Shown: positions 27,088-35,610 of the stretch, one piece after another
How positions within the stretch are numbered: the first letter of the stretch is position 1
Layout of the letters: each line of letters begins with the position of its first letter
NCBI GenBank assembly: GCA_030149815.1
Contig: JASLHI010000048.1
Span: 42,833 to 106,832 of the forward strand
Reading direction: 5' to 3'
Source: Aquirhabdus sp.
Lineage (GTDB): Bacteria; Pseudomonadota; Gammaproteobacteria; Pseudomonadales; Moraxellaceae
Length of the DNA stretch: 64,000 bases
Notes under the pieces: model-generated
What the model saw: the letters and a program-made list of their open reading frames with translations, nothing else
The model's database searches: none
Told to the model about the DNA's origin: nothing
Position numbers and translations under genes: made by a program

Positions 27088-27597
27088 ATGATAAATATAA
27101 ACTCGCTAATGTCCTGTGCAGGTCATATAGGCACGTCTGATCAAGCATGTTTTGTTGCTGGCACATTGGTGCATACCAAGGATGGGTTGAAGGCAATTGA
27201 AGACATCTGTGTGGGTGATTGGGTTTTGTCATATCCAGACGATCAAGTACCCCTACAACGTTTCCATGAGCAATCCGAGTATTACTATCGTCAAGTCATA
27301 GCCACGTTTTCACATGAAGATGAGCTCATATGTGATGTGGTTGTTTGGGATTTGACGAATAATATTAAAGAAATTCTTAAGGTTACGCCTAATAATCCGA
27401 TATATGTTAAGAATGCTGGGTGGATTCCTGCTGGGGAGTTGAAGTTTGGGAAAGTACTTTGGGATAAAGATTTTGCAAATCTTATGGTTAAGAAGAAATC
27501 TAATAATGGAGAGCGGGCTCGTGTCTATAACATTGAAGTAGATGAATTCCATACTTACTATGTTGGAGAGCTAGGGGCTTGGGTGCGTGGTATATAG
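27088..27597 (+). CDS. orphan Hint-domain protein, pretoxin-Hint type, degenerate
   Basis: Protein of 169 residues that is nothing but a hedgehog/intein (Hint) module. Block A is typical (C21 in ACFVAGTLVHTKDGLK), followed by GDWVLSYP. The block B TxxH is T100PNN103, so the catalytic His is Asn. Block F is present (YNIEVDEFHTYYVGELGAWV, H155), but the terminal His-Asn of block G reads Arg-Gly, after which the protein stops. Polymorphic toxins of the Rhs/CdiA kind carry this Hint ahead of a C-terminal toxin; here there is neither a delivery region nor a toxin. It is probably a relic or a reused fold. It is AT-rich and sits beside a repeat cluster. Protein status is moderately sure. Confidence 0.72.
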   Translation: MININSLMSCAGHIGTSDQACFVAGTLVHTKDGLKAIEDICVGDWVLSYPDDQVPLQRFHEQSEYYYRQVIATFSHEDELICDVVVWDLTNNIKEILKVTPNNPIYVKNAGWIPAGELKFGKVLWDKDFANLMVKKKSNNGERARVYNIEVDEFHTYYVGELGAWVRGI

Positions 27598-27629
27598 GTT
27601 TTTCAGCATCAACTATTACACCGCAAGAA

Positions 27630-27803
27630 CACTGAGCTCGTCGAAGTGTGGTTTTGTATCGCTGCACATTTCGACAGGCTCAATGAGCTATATTGTTTAG
27701 AATTTTGTTGTATAGCTATTTCTACAAATAAATAAACATAGCTCACTGAGCGGAGTCGAAGTGACGAGGCTAAATACCGTACATTTCGACTCCGCTCAAT
27801 ATA
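27630..27803. repeat. cluster of four REP-like inverted repeats
   Basis: Two pairs of inverted units. Pair one: 27630-27648 (CACTGAGCTCGTCGAAGTG) and 27667-27691, its imperfect inverse containing TTTCGACAGGCTCAATGAGC. Pair two: 27738-27763 with GCTCACTGAGCGGAGTCGAA and 27782-27803 with TTTCGACTCCGCTCAATA. Units 2 and 3 also match each other inversely, including the TAGCTCA arm. Together they fill the gap after the Hint gene. The unit recurs at 46461-46484 and, in shorter form, at 29910-29940. The pattern is that of extragenic palindromic elements. Confidence 0.75.
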
Positions 27804-27870
27804 CTATGAATTTGTATGATTATTTGCTGGAATAGCAATAAATGTCATGCCAGAAAACACTGTAGATAAT

Positions 27871-27905
27871 AAAAAAGCTAGCCTGTTTTCAGACTAGCCT
27901 TTTTG
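27871..27905 (-). terminator. intrinsic terminator, probably bidirectional
   Basis: The stem AAAAGCTAGCCTG / AGACTAGCCTTTTT (about 8-9 pairs) has an A-tract on one side and a T-tract on the other. It ends the alcohol dehydrogenase transcript on minus. Confidence 0.82.
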
Positions 27906-27928
27906 TTTTCAGGCTTTCGCTTTTAGAC

Positions 27929-29128
27929 TTATGCCCAAGCTTTTTCTAGCACAGATTTAATATCCGCCAAGCTGGCTTCTTTTGGATTGTAAATAATAGA
28001 TCCATCATCCAAAGCTTTTTGAGCAATTTCATCAAGCTGAGATTTTTGAACCTTGCCAGTTTCCTGCAAAGTACGTGGCAACTTTGTGCGTTCGTACAAG
28101 GTATCACGTAGTGCACGAATGAATTCAATCGCTTTTTGAGCACGTTTCGATGCTGGTGTTGCCGCGTAAACGTCCGCACCTGCGAGGTGTAGAAGTAGGT
28201 CTGCAGTACGATCACCGTTTGTGTCGAGGTTGTATTCGAGAACATACGGTAGGAATAGGCTCATGGCCATACCGTGTGGTACATGCGCTACTGCACCTGT
28301 AGCATGACCGATTGAGTGAACTAAACCGACCATCGAGTTTGAAAATGCAATGCCAGCCATTGTTGATGCTTGAGCAAGTTCAAGACGACCGTTGGCATCT
28401 TTTGGATTGTCGAGAACAAAAATCAGATTTTCACTAATTTTCTTAATCGCAGCAGTAGCATAAGCATCACTGATTGGATTGTGACCTAGGCAGGTGTAAG
28501 CCTCTACAGCATGTGTCATGGCATCCATTGCCGTCATCGCTGTGATGTGCGGTGGCAAAGTTTGTGTCATGCGTGGATCAAGAACAGCTGCATTCGGCAT
28601 CAAATGATATGATGTAAACGGCATTTTGATATTCTTTTCAGGGTCTGCAATCACTGCAACCATCGTGACTTCTGAACCTGTACCAGCTGTCGTTGGGACA
28701 ACAAAAAATGGTTTCAGCGGGCTTGGTAAGTTATGTGCACCTGAATATTTCATCAGATCATCACCACCTTCGGAGACGAGGATATTGACCCCTTTACTGG
28801 TGTCAATCACAGAGCCGCCGCCTACTGCAATGATCGCGTCGCAGTTGTTATCGCGATATAACTTCGCTGCTGCACGGACGGTCTGCAAGCTGCTATCTGG
28901 TGGAACTTCATCAAAGATCACAGCGATTTGGCTATCAGCATCGGTAAAAGTTGCTTCAAGTGGTACGAGCAGATTGTTGCTACGAACGCCTTTGTCGGTA
29001 ATGATCATCGGGCGTTTTGCACCCAATGCTGCCAGTTCAAACGGAATGTGTTCCAATGCCATGTGACCTGCAATAACTTTGACAGGACAGAAAAATTCAT
29101 AATATGACTTAGGTTGAATCGATGACAT
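27929..29128 (-). CDS. iron-containing alcohol dehydrogenase
   Basis: Group III (Fe-dependent) NAD(P) alcohol dehydrogenase of 399 residues. Signatures: the nucleotide-binding AVGGGSVIDTSKG, TTAGTGSEVT, then the metal-binding region MTHAVEAYTC and the conserved GLVHSIGHATGAVAHVPHG with several histidines. Substrate range in this family is broad (ethanol, butanol, propanediol, aldehyde reduction) and cannot be set from sequence. It lies six bases downstream of the SCP2-like gene on the same strand, so both are co-transcribed. Confidence 0.93.
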   Translation of the reverse strand: MSSIQPKSYYEFFCPVKVIAGHMALEHIPFELAALGAKRPMIITDKGVRSNNLLVPLEATFTDADSQIAVIFDEVPPDSSLQTVRAAAKLYRDNNCDAIIAVGGGSVIDTSKGVNILVSEGGDDLMKYSGAHNLPSPLKPFFVVPTTAGTGSEVTMVAVIADPEKNIKMPFTSYHLMPNAAVLDPRMTQTLPPHITAMTAMDAMTHAVEAYTCLGHNPISDAYATAAIKKISENLIFVLDNPKDANGRLELAQASTMAGIAFSNSMVGLVHSIGHATGAVAHVPHGMAMSLFLPYVLEYNLDTNGDRTADLLLHLAGADVYAATPASKRAQKAIEFIRALRDTLYERTKLPRTLQETGKVQKSQLDEIAQKALDDGSIIYNPKEASLADIKSVLEKAWA

Positions 29129-29134
29129 GGTGGG

Positions 29135-29782
29135 TTAGCTCCGTTTTGCTGTTTTATTCAGGCGTGGAATGAGGTCTGTATAACTGGATACGACATTGGC
29201 ATAGATTTTTGCTGCTTTGGTTATTTTTTCACCGAGTGCGAGACTCGTTGGATAACGCTTTACAGCAAGCTCTGCAACGAGTTTTGGCAGAATTAACGCT
29301 TCTAGTTTATTCAGGCAACGTACTAAGCGAATTGCATAACTGACTTCACCATCTGCAATCATGCGATCATTGGCGAATGCACGTGATGTACTTTCTTGAA
29401 ACGAGAAGACGAGGAATGCATGACTAACATGCTTGAATTTGACAGCCAGATCAGGTTTGCCTTCAAAGTGATCAAGGCGGACAAGACTTTTATCAGCTTG
29501 TACCTGAAGATTAAAGTGAGAGCCATTTGGGAGCACGATCATTTGAATCACAAAGTTTGCTGGAAAACCTGAAAATTCATTTTTAAGTTCACCATCGACT
29601 TGGCTGGCAAACACTAATGCGCGTGCGATGGTATCCATCATGAGTGCAACATAGGCTTTTTGCGCAGTTGGAATCAGGCGTTGAATAGGTGAAGGGGATT
29701 TTTGTATTGCCAGATTGTTCATAGCTGGATTATCCATAAAGATCATGCCATAAAGATCATGATTGATTATTGAGAAACTCAA
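29135..29782 (-). CDS. SCP2-like lipid-binding protein (tentative)
   Basis: Cytosolic protein of up to 215 residues. The central part (FVIQMIVLPNGSHFNLQVQ, DHFEGKPDLAVKFKHVSHAF, then MIADGEVSYAIRLVRCLNKLE) resembles a sterol carrier protein 2 fold, in which a conserved PD and an NG/DGD turn frame a lipid cavity. The start is uncertain: TTG at 29782 has AGGGA four bases upstream, while ATG at 29746 or 29737 are alternatives. A perfect 14-base tandem duplication covers these codons. It is the first gene of a pair with the alcohol dehydrogenase, suggesting a role in lipid-derived alcohol or aldehyde metabolism (inference). Confidence 0.55.
   Translation of the reverse strand: MSFSIINHDLYGMIFMDNPAMNNLAIQKSPSPIQRLIPTAQKAYVALMMDTIARALVFASQVDGELKNEFSGFPANFVIQMIVLPNGSHFNLQVQADKSLVRLDHFEGKPDLAVKFKHVSHAFLVFSFQESTSRAFANDRMIADGEVSYAIRLVRCLNKLEALILPKLVAELAVKRYPTSLALGEKITKAAKIYANVVSSYTDLIPRLNKTAKRS
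29734..29761. repeat. 14-base perfect tandem duplication
   Basis: CCATAAAGATCATG occurs twice without a gap (29734-29747 and 29748-29761). It lies within the first codons of the SCP2-like gene. Fourteen is not a multiple of three, so gain or loss of one copy changes the frame of everything upstream of it. Confidence 0.9.
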
Positions 29783-29909
29783 GGTTTCCCTATTTATTCC
29801 ATACTATAAGGATTTTGCCTACAGGAATAAAGCGACTTCCTGAGGCTGTTTTGCGTATGGTATGAAATAAAATGTTCCGATAAAATAGAGTTAGAGTAAT
29901 TGCTCTAAT

Positions 29910-29940
29910 TTCGACGAGTATACCTTAGAAACTTGTCGAA
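29910..29940. repeat. short inverted repeat, REP-like
   Basis: TTCGACGAG (29910-29918) and CTTGTCGAA (29932-29940) are inverted with one mismatch. The TTCGAC/GTCGAA core is the one seen at 27630-27803. Confidence 0.5.
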
Positions 29941-30007
29941 GCGATAGTCTGTAAAGCGGTCTTTTGATCATCCTAGACAAGAAAAAGTGGCAGTGACTGT
30001 GCGGCGA

Positions 30008-30664
30008 TTATTTTTCCTGCTGATGTTGCTTAAGCAGAATAGTGCTTAACTGGTCAGTAATTTCCTGAATTGTGGGCTTAGGTTGATGTTGTTTTTGTTG
30101 GTTGATTTCATCAATGAGTCGTGTCATACGCAGCCCTGAATAACCACATGGATTGATATGGCTAAAGCCTTCTAAATCACAATCAATGTTTAGTGATAAG
30201 CCATGATAGCTGCGTCCACGCCGAATTTTGAATCCTAATGAACCGATTTTTGCTTCGTTGACATAAACGCCAGGTGCATCTTTTTTTGCATAGGCGTCAA
30301 TATTGTAAATCTGAAGCAGTTGAATTAGGGCGTTTTCAGTATTGGTGACGAGTTGGCGGACATTCCAGTGCAATCGATTGAGATCGTAAAGAAGATAGGC
30401 GATGAGTTGTCCTTGACCGTGCCAAGTGATTTGGCCGCCGCGATCAGATTGGACTACCGGTAAGTGTGTTGAGTGGAGTAGGTGTTCTGCTTTGCCTGCT
30501 TGACCTTGAGTTAGCACATCCTGATGCTGTAATAACCACAGTTCATCAGGTGTCGTTTCATCGCGATTTTCAGTCAATGTTTTCATAGCTTGAAAACTGC
30601 TTGCATAGTCAATCAGACCATCAAAATGGTGAATAATCAGGTCTGATTGATTGATTGTTGCCAT
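30008..30664 (-). CDS. lipB: octanoyl-[acyl-carrier-protein]:protein N-octanoyltransferase
   Basis: Cytosolic enzyme of 218 residues that moves octanoate from ACP to lipoyl domains, the first step of endogenous lipoate synthesis before LipA. Motifs: RGGQITWHGQGQ (75-86), K139 in EAKIGSLGFKI, and the catalytic Cys173 in HINPCGYSG. Length matches the family. Only 18 bases separate it from the UbiB-family gene upstream, so they are probably co-transcribed. lipA is not in the window. Confidence 0.96.
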   Translation of the reverse strand: MATINQSDLIIHHFDGLIDYASSFQAMKTLTENRDETTPDELWLLQHQDVLTQGQAGKAEHLLHSTHLPVVQSDRGGQITWHGQGQLIAYLLYDLNRLHWNVRQLVTNTENALIQLLQIYNIDAYAKKDAPGVYVNEAKIGSLGFKIRRGRSYHGLSLNIDCDLEGFSHINPCGYSGLRMTRLIDEINQQKQHQPKPTIQEITDQLSTILLKQHQQEK

Positions 30665-30682
30665 GGATTTTGGATACGTGGC

Positions 30683-32095
30683 TTATTTGATATATGGCGT
30701 AACCATGGCGCGGACATCTGTATGTGCGTCAATGACCGTCATAAACGTATATGCGCCGATAAATTTACGGCTAATAAACATAAACTCTTTGGGTGGCACA
30801 CTAAAGAAACGTGAGGTCATTGATTCAGCCGCTTGTTTCATAACACGCGAGTGCAGCAGACTTTGCTTCCAGACATATTTACTTTCAGTATCAAATGCAT
30901 TGGCAGGAGCGTCAGGGTTATTTAATAGCGTTGTAAAAGGTTCTGTTGCCATTAAGAAAACATCGGCCATTGCTGGCTTCGTACCTAATGGCATTTGATC
31001 AAAGAAGGTATAACCTTGCATGGCTGAAATCATTTCGTCTTTGTCATGATGATAGCCCGCGCGGATGAGTGCACGTGCAACGTGAAGCAAATTTGTATCG
31101 AATCCACGAATTGCGCCAAAGTCGAGCAAAATGATTTTGTCAGGAATATCTTTGCCATTTCCTAAACGAACCAGATAGTTACCAAAGTTAGGATCAGTTT
31201 GCATCTCGCCCCATTCAAATAACTCACGGATCGCAATTTCAATGGATGCTGAACCGAGTTTATTACGACGAGATTGCGGGAGTGACAACATGACTGCGCT
31301 ATTGATGGGTACACCGCGCTCGAAAGTCATGCAGAGTAAGCCAGCAGTGCAATAGTCATGAATAATTTGCGGAACGATGTAGCGAGGGTCATCTTTGAGT
31401 CGTTCATAGAAGCGTTTAGTTGTAGCGGCTTCCATTGGGTAGTTGACTTCACGATGCATCATTTCACTGACTTCATCAAACCATTCATCAAACTCACGCG
31501 TCTGAGGAACCATTCGCGTCAATTTGAGCATGTTGCGAAATAAGCCGAGATCGGAGTCGATTGCTGCAGCGACACCAGGGTATTGCACTTTGAGAACGAT
31601 TTCTAAACCATCTGATTTTCGGACAGCACGATGAACCTGTGCTAAAGAAGCGGTACCTAAAGGTTGATGATCAATCGTGAGATCATGAAATTTATCGCCT
31701 AGTTCGTGCTTAATTTGTTGTTCGATCACCGACCAAGAGAGTGCGACGGTGTCATTATTTAGGCTGTGTAGTGCATCAGTGACTTCGGGAGGAAGAAAGT
31801 GCTCACCATAGAGCGCCATCATTTGTCCGATTTTAACAATAGAACCTTTGAGTTTTCCGATTTCATGGGCGAGATACTGAGCTTGTTCACTCATCACCTG
31901 TTTGCGTTTGCGGTCCCTGTTTTCTGGACTAGAAAAAATGGTTCCGGCATTGACACTTGCCCAACGTGATCCCGCACGAAAAGAAGCCTTCGCAAGAGAC
32001 ATCCGACGGTCGAAAGCGTTTGTTTGCAACTTATCGAGGGTATGATGCTGTTTATGCTTATTGCGAGTGTTTGGGTTATCAGAAGCATCAGACAT
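30683..32095 (-). CDS. ABC1/AarF (UbiB-family) atypical kinase
   Basis: Protein of 470 residues in the ADCK/UbiB family. The family KxGQ motif is present as KGSIVKIGQMMAL, then PLGTASLAQVHRA (the nucleotide loop, usually Ala-rich) and KVQYPGV. EVNYPMEA and later ILLDFGAIRGFD (the metal-binding DFG) follow. E. coli UbiB supports ubiquinone synthesis and has two C-terminal membrane helices; this protein lacks clear ones, so it is more like the soluble AarF-domain paralogues seen in Acinetobacter and Pseudomonas. Its role in quinone or lipid handling is inference. Confidence 0.85.
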   Translation of the reverse strand: MSDASDNPNTRNKHKQHHTLDKLQTNAFDRRMSLAKASFRAGSRWASVNAGTIFSSPENRDRKRKQVMSEQAQYLAHEIGKLKGSIVKIGQMMALYGEHFLPPEVTDALHSLNNDTVALSWSVIEQQIKHELGDKFHDLTIDHQPLGTASLAQVHRAVRKSDGLEIVLKVQYPGVAAAIDSDLGLFRNMLKLTRMVPQTREFDEWFDEVSEMMHREVNYPMEAATTKRFYERLKDDPRYIVPQIIHDYCTAGLLCMTFERGVPINSAVMLSLPQSRRNKLGSASIEIAIRELFEWGEMQTDPNFGNYLVRLGNGKDIPDKIILLDFGAIRGFDTNLLHVARALIRAGYHHDKDEMISAMQGYTFFDQMPLGTKPAMADVFLMATEPFTTLLNNPDAPANAFDTESKYVWKQSLLHSRVMKQAAESMTSRFFSVPPKEFMFISRKFIGAYTFMTVIDAHTDVRAMVTPYIK

Positions 32096-32396
32096 AAGCG
32101 GGGGTTATCCTAAATAAGGGCATACAACTTAATTAGTATTAAATAGCGTCGCACTTAAGTTTAACAAAATAATCTTTACGAAACAGATATGACTCAATCA
32201 TCAGGATAATACGCAACACAAGATTAAGCACGCTGCGGTGTTTAGGTCCGTTCAGTCAATCATAAGGGGAAGTGATAGGTTATTCAATCACTTCTATCTA
32301 TTTCAGATGACCGTATGGATCACATCATGCCTTTTTACGGTGCATGATGTGATCTGTTCGAGAGAGGTGATAATTTGAAAGGATGATCTCGCAGGT
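32096..32396. other. 301-base gap between purD and the UbiB-family gene
   Basis: No gene is visible. It contains a long perfect inverted repeat at 32318-32354 and a T/A-rich remainder that must hold the promoter for the UbiB-lipB pair. Confidence 0.5.
32318..32354. repeat. 13-bp perfect inverted repeat after purD
   Basis: GATCACATCATGC (32318-32330) and GCATGATGTGATC (32342-32354) flank an 11-base loop. It lies 43 bases after the purD stop on minus and has no T-tract, so it is a transcript-end stabiliser or processing site rather than a classical terminator. Confidence 0.7.
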
Positions 32397-33689
32397 CTAT
32401 TTTGCTTTACCGGCTTGTTCACGAGCGATTGCGCGATAACCAATATCACGACGATACTGCATACCATCAAATGAAACTTTTTGGATATGAGCAAGGGCTT
32501 GTTGTTGTGCTTCCAAAACAGTATGACCGAGTGCGGTAACACAGAGTACGCGTCCACCACTCGTTACGGTGTGACCATCTTTTTGCGTGGTTCCAGCGTG
32601 AAATACTTTTGAGGAGTCACTGGTGTAATCCAAACCATGAATGACATCACCTGTTTGAATTTCCGCAGGATAGCCTCCAGCAGCGAGAACAATACCAATT
32701 GCAGGGCGACTGTCCCATTCTGCGTGGCTTGGTAATTCGCCTTTTAGGCCTGCTTCGACTAAATCCACTAAGGATGATTTTAGACGCATCATGATCGGTT
32801 GAGTTTCAGGATCACCGAAGCGGCAGTTGAATTCGATTACGCGCGCAGTACCTTCCGCATCAATCATCAAACCTGCATAGAGAAAACCTGTGTACGGATG
32901 ACCGTCAGCCGCCATGCCGTCTACGGTTGGACGCATGATGTGTTTGATAACTTGGTCATGAATTTCTGATGTCACTACTGGAGCAGGGGAGTATGCGCCC
33001 ATACCGCCTGTGTTTGCGCCTTGATCATTTTCAAAGATACGTTTGTGATCTTGGCTAGTCGCCATTGGCAAAATGTTATGACCATCGATCATGCAAATGA
33101 AGCTAGCTTCTTCACCGTCGAGGAATTGCTCAATGACCACACGTGAACCTGCATCGCCAAATTTATTACCTGCAAGCATGTCATCAATTGCTTCGTATGC
33201 TTCGGCAACCGTCATTGCGACAATCACGCCTTTGCCCGCGGCAAGACCATCAGCTTTAATAACAATTGGCGCGCCGTTTTGGTCAATGTACGCTTTTGCT
33301 GCGGTAACATCGGTGAACACATCATAGAATGCAGTTGGAATTTGATGACGTTTCAGGAAGTGCTTAGCGAAGGCTTTAGAGCCTTCAAGTTGTGCTGCAA
33401 ATTGGGTTGGACCCCAGATTTTGAGGTTCGCCGCACGGCAAGCATTGACCACGCCATTGACGAGAGGAGCTTCTGGACCCACGATAATCAAATCGATCGC
33501 ATTACTTTTTGCAAAAGCAATAATGGCATCGTTATCTAAAATATTGAGTGCAACATTAGTACATTTATTTTCAAGGGCACTTCCTGCATTACCTGGTGCA
33601 ACGAAGATTTGACGAACAGCTTCGTCTTGTGCGCATTTCCATGCGAGAGCATGTTCACGGCCGCCTGAACCAAGGATGAGAATGTTCAT
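32397..33689 (-). CDS. purD: phosphoribosylamine-glycine ligase
   Basis: ATP-grasp enzyme of 430 residues (GAR synthetase), second step of purine synthesis. N-terminus MNILILGSGGREHALAWK and the ATP-grasp parts KADGLAAGKGVIVA, GEEASFICMIDG and EFNCRFGDPETQ are standard. Length equals that of E. coli PurD within a few residues. It follows purH on the same strand after 121 bases that hold a large hairpin; purHD is a usual operon in gammaproteobacteria. Confidence 0.98.
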   Translation of the reverse strand: MNILILGSGGREHALAWKCAQDEAVRQIFVAPGNAGSALENKCTNVALNILDNDAIIAFAKSNAIDLIIVGPEAPLVNGVVNACRAANLKIWGPTQFAAQLEGSKAFAKHFLKRHQIPTAFYDVFTDVTAAKAYIDQNGAPIVIKADGLAAGKGVIVAMTVAEAYEAIDDMLAGNKFGDAGSRVVIEQFLDGEEASFICMIDGHNILPMATSQDHKRIFENDQGANTGGMGAYSPAPVVTSEIHDQVIKHIMRPTVDGMAADGHPYTGFLYAGLMIDAEGTARVIEFNCRFGDPETQPIMMRLKSSLVDLVEAGLKGELPSHAEWDSRPAIGIVLAAGGYPAEIQTGDVIHGLDYTSDSSKVFHAGTTQKDGHTVTSGGRVLCVTALGHTVLEAQQQALAHIQKVSFDGMQYRRDIGYRAIAREQAGKAK

Positions 33690-33736
33690 ATGTGTTCCCT
33701 TAAAAATCTAAAGTTGCTTAATTTCTTTTACATAGT

Positions 33737-33799
33737 AAAAGCAAATCCTCCTTAAGCCTCCTTTTAATTGCTGGAGGGATAAGGAGAGATTTTGCTTTT
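33737..33799 (-). repeat. large imperfect hairpin in the purH-purD spacer
   Basis: AAAAGCAAATCCTCCTTAAG..CTCC (33737-33761) pairs with GGAGGG..AAGGAGAGATTTTGCTTTT (33773-33799) over some 22-24 base pairs with small bulges. The stem lies 12 bases after the purH stop. It could lower read-through or stabilise the purH mRNA; it looks like a repeat unit. Confidence 0.65.
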
Positions 33800-33810
33800 G
33801 ATCTTACTGA

Positions 33811-35388
33811 TCAATGACGGAAATGACGCATTCCTGTGAAGACCATTGCAATATTGTGCTCATCAGCAGCGGCAATCACTTCATTATCACGCATTGAACC
33901 ACCAGGCTGAATGATACATGAGATACCAACTTTCGCTGCGTTATCAATACCATCACGGAATGGGAAAAATGCATCAGATGCCATAACCGCAGTTTGAACA
34001 TTTAGACCTGCATGCTCTGCTTTGATTGCCGCAATACGAGCAGAATTAACACGGCTCATTTGACCTGCACCAATACCAATGGTTTGACGATTTTTCGCGT
34101 ATACAATTGCGTTGGATTTGACGTATTTCGCAACTTTCCAAGCAAAAATCAAGTCATGAATTTCAGCTTCGGTTGGGGCACGTTTGGTGACGATTTTCAG
34201 GTCGCTGTCTTTGATCATGCCTAAGTCTTGATCTTGAACCAGTAAGCCGCCTGTGACACGTTTGTAGTCGAGTTGGCTGGTACGTGCACTGATGTCGGGC
34301 AATTGACCACAGGTCAGAACGCGAACGTTTTGTTTTGCAGCGGTGACTTCGAGGACACCTTCTTCAAGGCTTGGTGCAATGATGACTTCAACAAATTGAC
34401 GATCAACAATTGCTTTTGCAGTTGCAACATCGAGTGGACGGTTGAAGGCAATGATGCCACCGAACGCTGATTCGGGATCCGTTGCATACGCCAAGTTATA
34501 CGCATCTAAAATGCCATCTAATGACACTGCAACACCACAAGGGTTGGCGTGTTTAACGATGACACAGGCTGGTTTTGCAAATGATTTAACGCACTCCAAT
34601 GCCGCATCAGTATCTGCAATATTGTTATATGACAGCTCTTTACCTTGTAGCTGCTTTGATGTCGCAACCGACGCTTCATGTGCAGTTGGGTCGATATAGA
34701 ATGCGGCGGATTGATGTGGATTTTCGCCGTAACGTAAGTCTTGCGCTTTAACTAATTGCAAATTGAAGGTGCGTGCAAATGCATCCGCAGGTTGATTCTC
34801 TTCTTTGCCTACACGTGCACCAAGATATTGAGCGATCATGCCATCGTATTGCGCGGTGTGTTCAAAAGCTTTGACTGCGAGGTCGAAGCGGGTTGCGTGT
34901 GATAATGTTTTTGCTGTTTTGAGTTCATCAATCACGAGGCTATAGTCGCTGCTGTTGACGATGATACCGACGGATGCATGGTTTTTTGCTGCTGCGCGAA
35001 CCATTGTTGGGCCGCCAATATCGATGTTTTCAATTGCGTCTTCGAGTGAACAATTTGGTTTTGCAACGGTTTGTGCAAACGGGTAGAGATTAACAATAAC
35101 GAGGTCAATCGGGGCAATATCATGCGCTTGCATGACTGCTTCATCGATGCCGCGACGCGCCAAAATCCCACCGTGAATTTTTGGATGTAAAGTCTTAACA
35201 CGACCATCCATCATTTCTGGAAAGCCAGTATGTTCTGATACTTCTACAACTGGAATATTGTTTTCTTTAAGCAGTTTATATGTTCCGCCAGTAGAAAGCA
35301 GTTCGATATTGAGAGCAGATAATTCACGGGCAAATTCAATGATGCCAGTTTTGTCGGATACAGAAATCAGGGCGCGAGAGACTGTCAT
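33811..35388 (-). CDS. purH: bifunctional AICAR formyltransferase / IMP cyclohydrolase
   Basis: Enzyme of 525 residues for the last two steps of IMP synthesis. The N-terminal MGS-like cyclohydrolase domain (about 1-190) opens with RALISVSDKTGIIEFARELS and contains the GGTYK and GRVKTLHPKIHGG motifs. The AICAR transformylase domain follows with LRYGENPHQSA, and VIVKHANPCG carries the catalytic Lys-His. Length matches E. coli PurH (529). fis lies upstream on the same strand after a terminator. Confidence 0.98.
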   Translation of the reverse strand: MTVSRALISVSDKTGIIEFARELSALNIELLSTGGTYKLLKENNIPVVEVSEHTGFPEMMDGRVKTLHPKIHGGILARRGIDEAVMQAHDIAPIDLVIVNLYPFAQTVAKPNCSLEDAIENIDIGGPTMVRAAAKNHASVGIIVNSSDYSLVIDELKTAKTLSHATRFDLAVKAFEHTAQYDGMIAQYLGARVGKEENQPADAFARTFNLQLVKAQDLRYGENPHQSAAFYIDPTAHEASVATSKQLQGKELSYNNIADTDAALECVKSFAKPACVIVKHANPCGVAVSLDGILDAYNLAYATDPESAFGGIIAFNRPLDVATAKAIVDRQFVEVIIAPSLEEGVLEVTAAKQNVRVLTCGQLPDISARTSQLDYKRVTGGLLVQDQDLGMIKDSDLKIVTKRAPTEAEIHDLIFAWKVAKYVKSNAIVYAKNRQTIGIGAGQMSRVNSARIAAIKAEHAGLNVQTAVMASDAFFPFRDGIDNAAKVGISCIIQPGGSMRDNEVIAAADEHNIAMVFTGMRHFRH

Positions 35389-35570
35389 GATGTTGAGGCT
35401 TAATAAATAGAATGAAAAGAAATGTTAAGCTCATACAATTGCAATAAATGCAGTGCATGATCAAATAAAAAACTGTTTTTGCAGCGATCTACATAGTCTG
35501 TGGATGCTTATGCCGTATGGATATTCGCCAATCTGATTTTTGATTGAAGAATCCCCATAAGAAACAATAA

Positions 35571-35588
35571 GGGCTGGAAAACCAGCCC
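35571..35588 (-). terminator. hairpin terminator after fis
   Basis: GGGCTGG/CCAGCCC (35571-35577 with 35582-35588) around AAAA; on minus it is followed by TTATTGTTTC. Confidence 0.72.
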
Positions 35589-35610
35589 TGTACTGTACAT
35601 ATTTTAACGA

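Noticed and set aside
27088..27597. Intein inserted in a host gene
   Set aside because: There is no extein sequence on either side, no homing endonuclease, and the Hint type matches pretoxin Hint domains.
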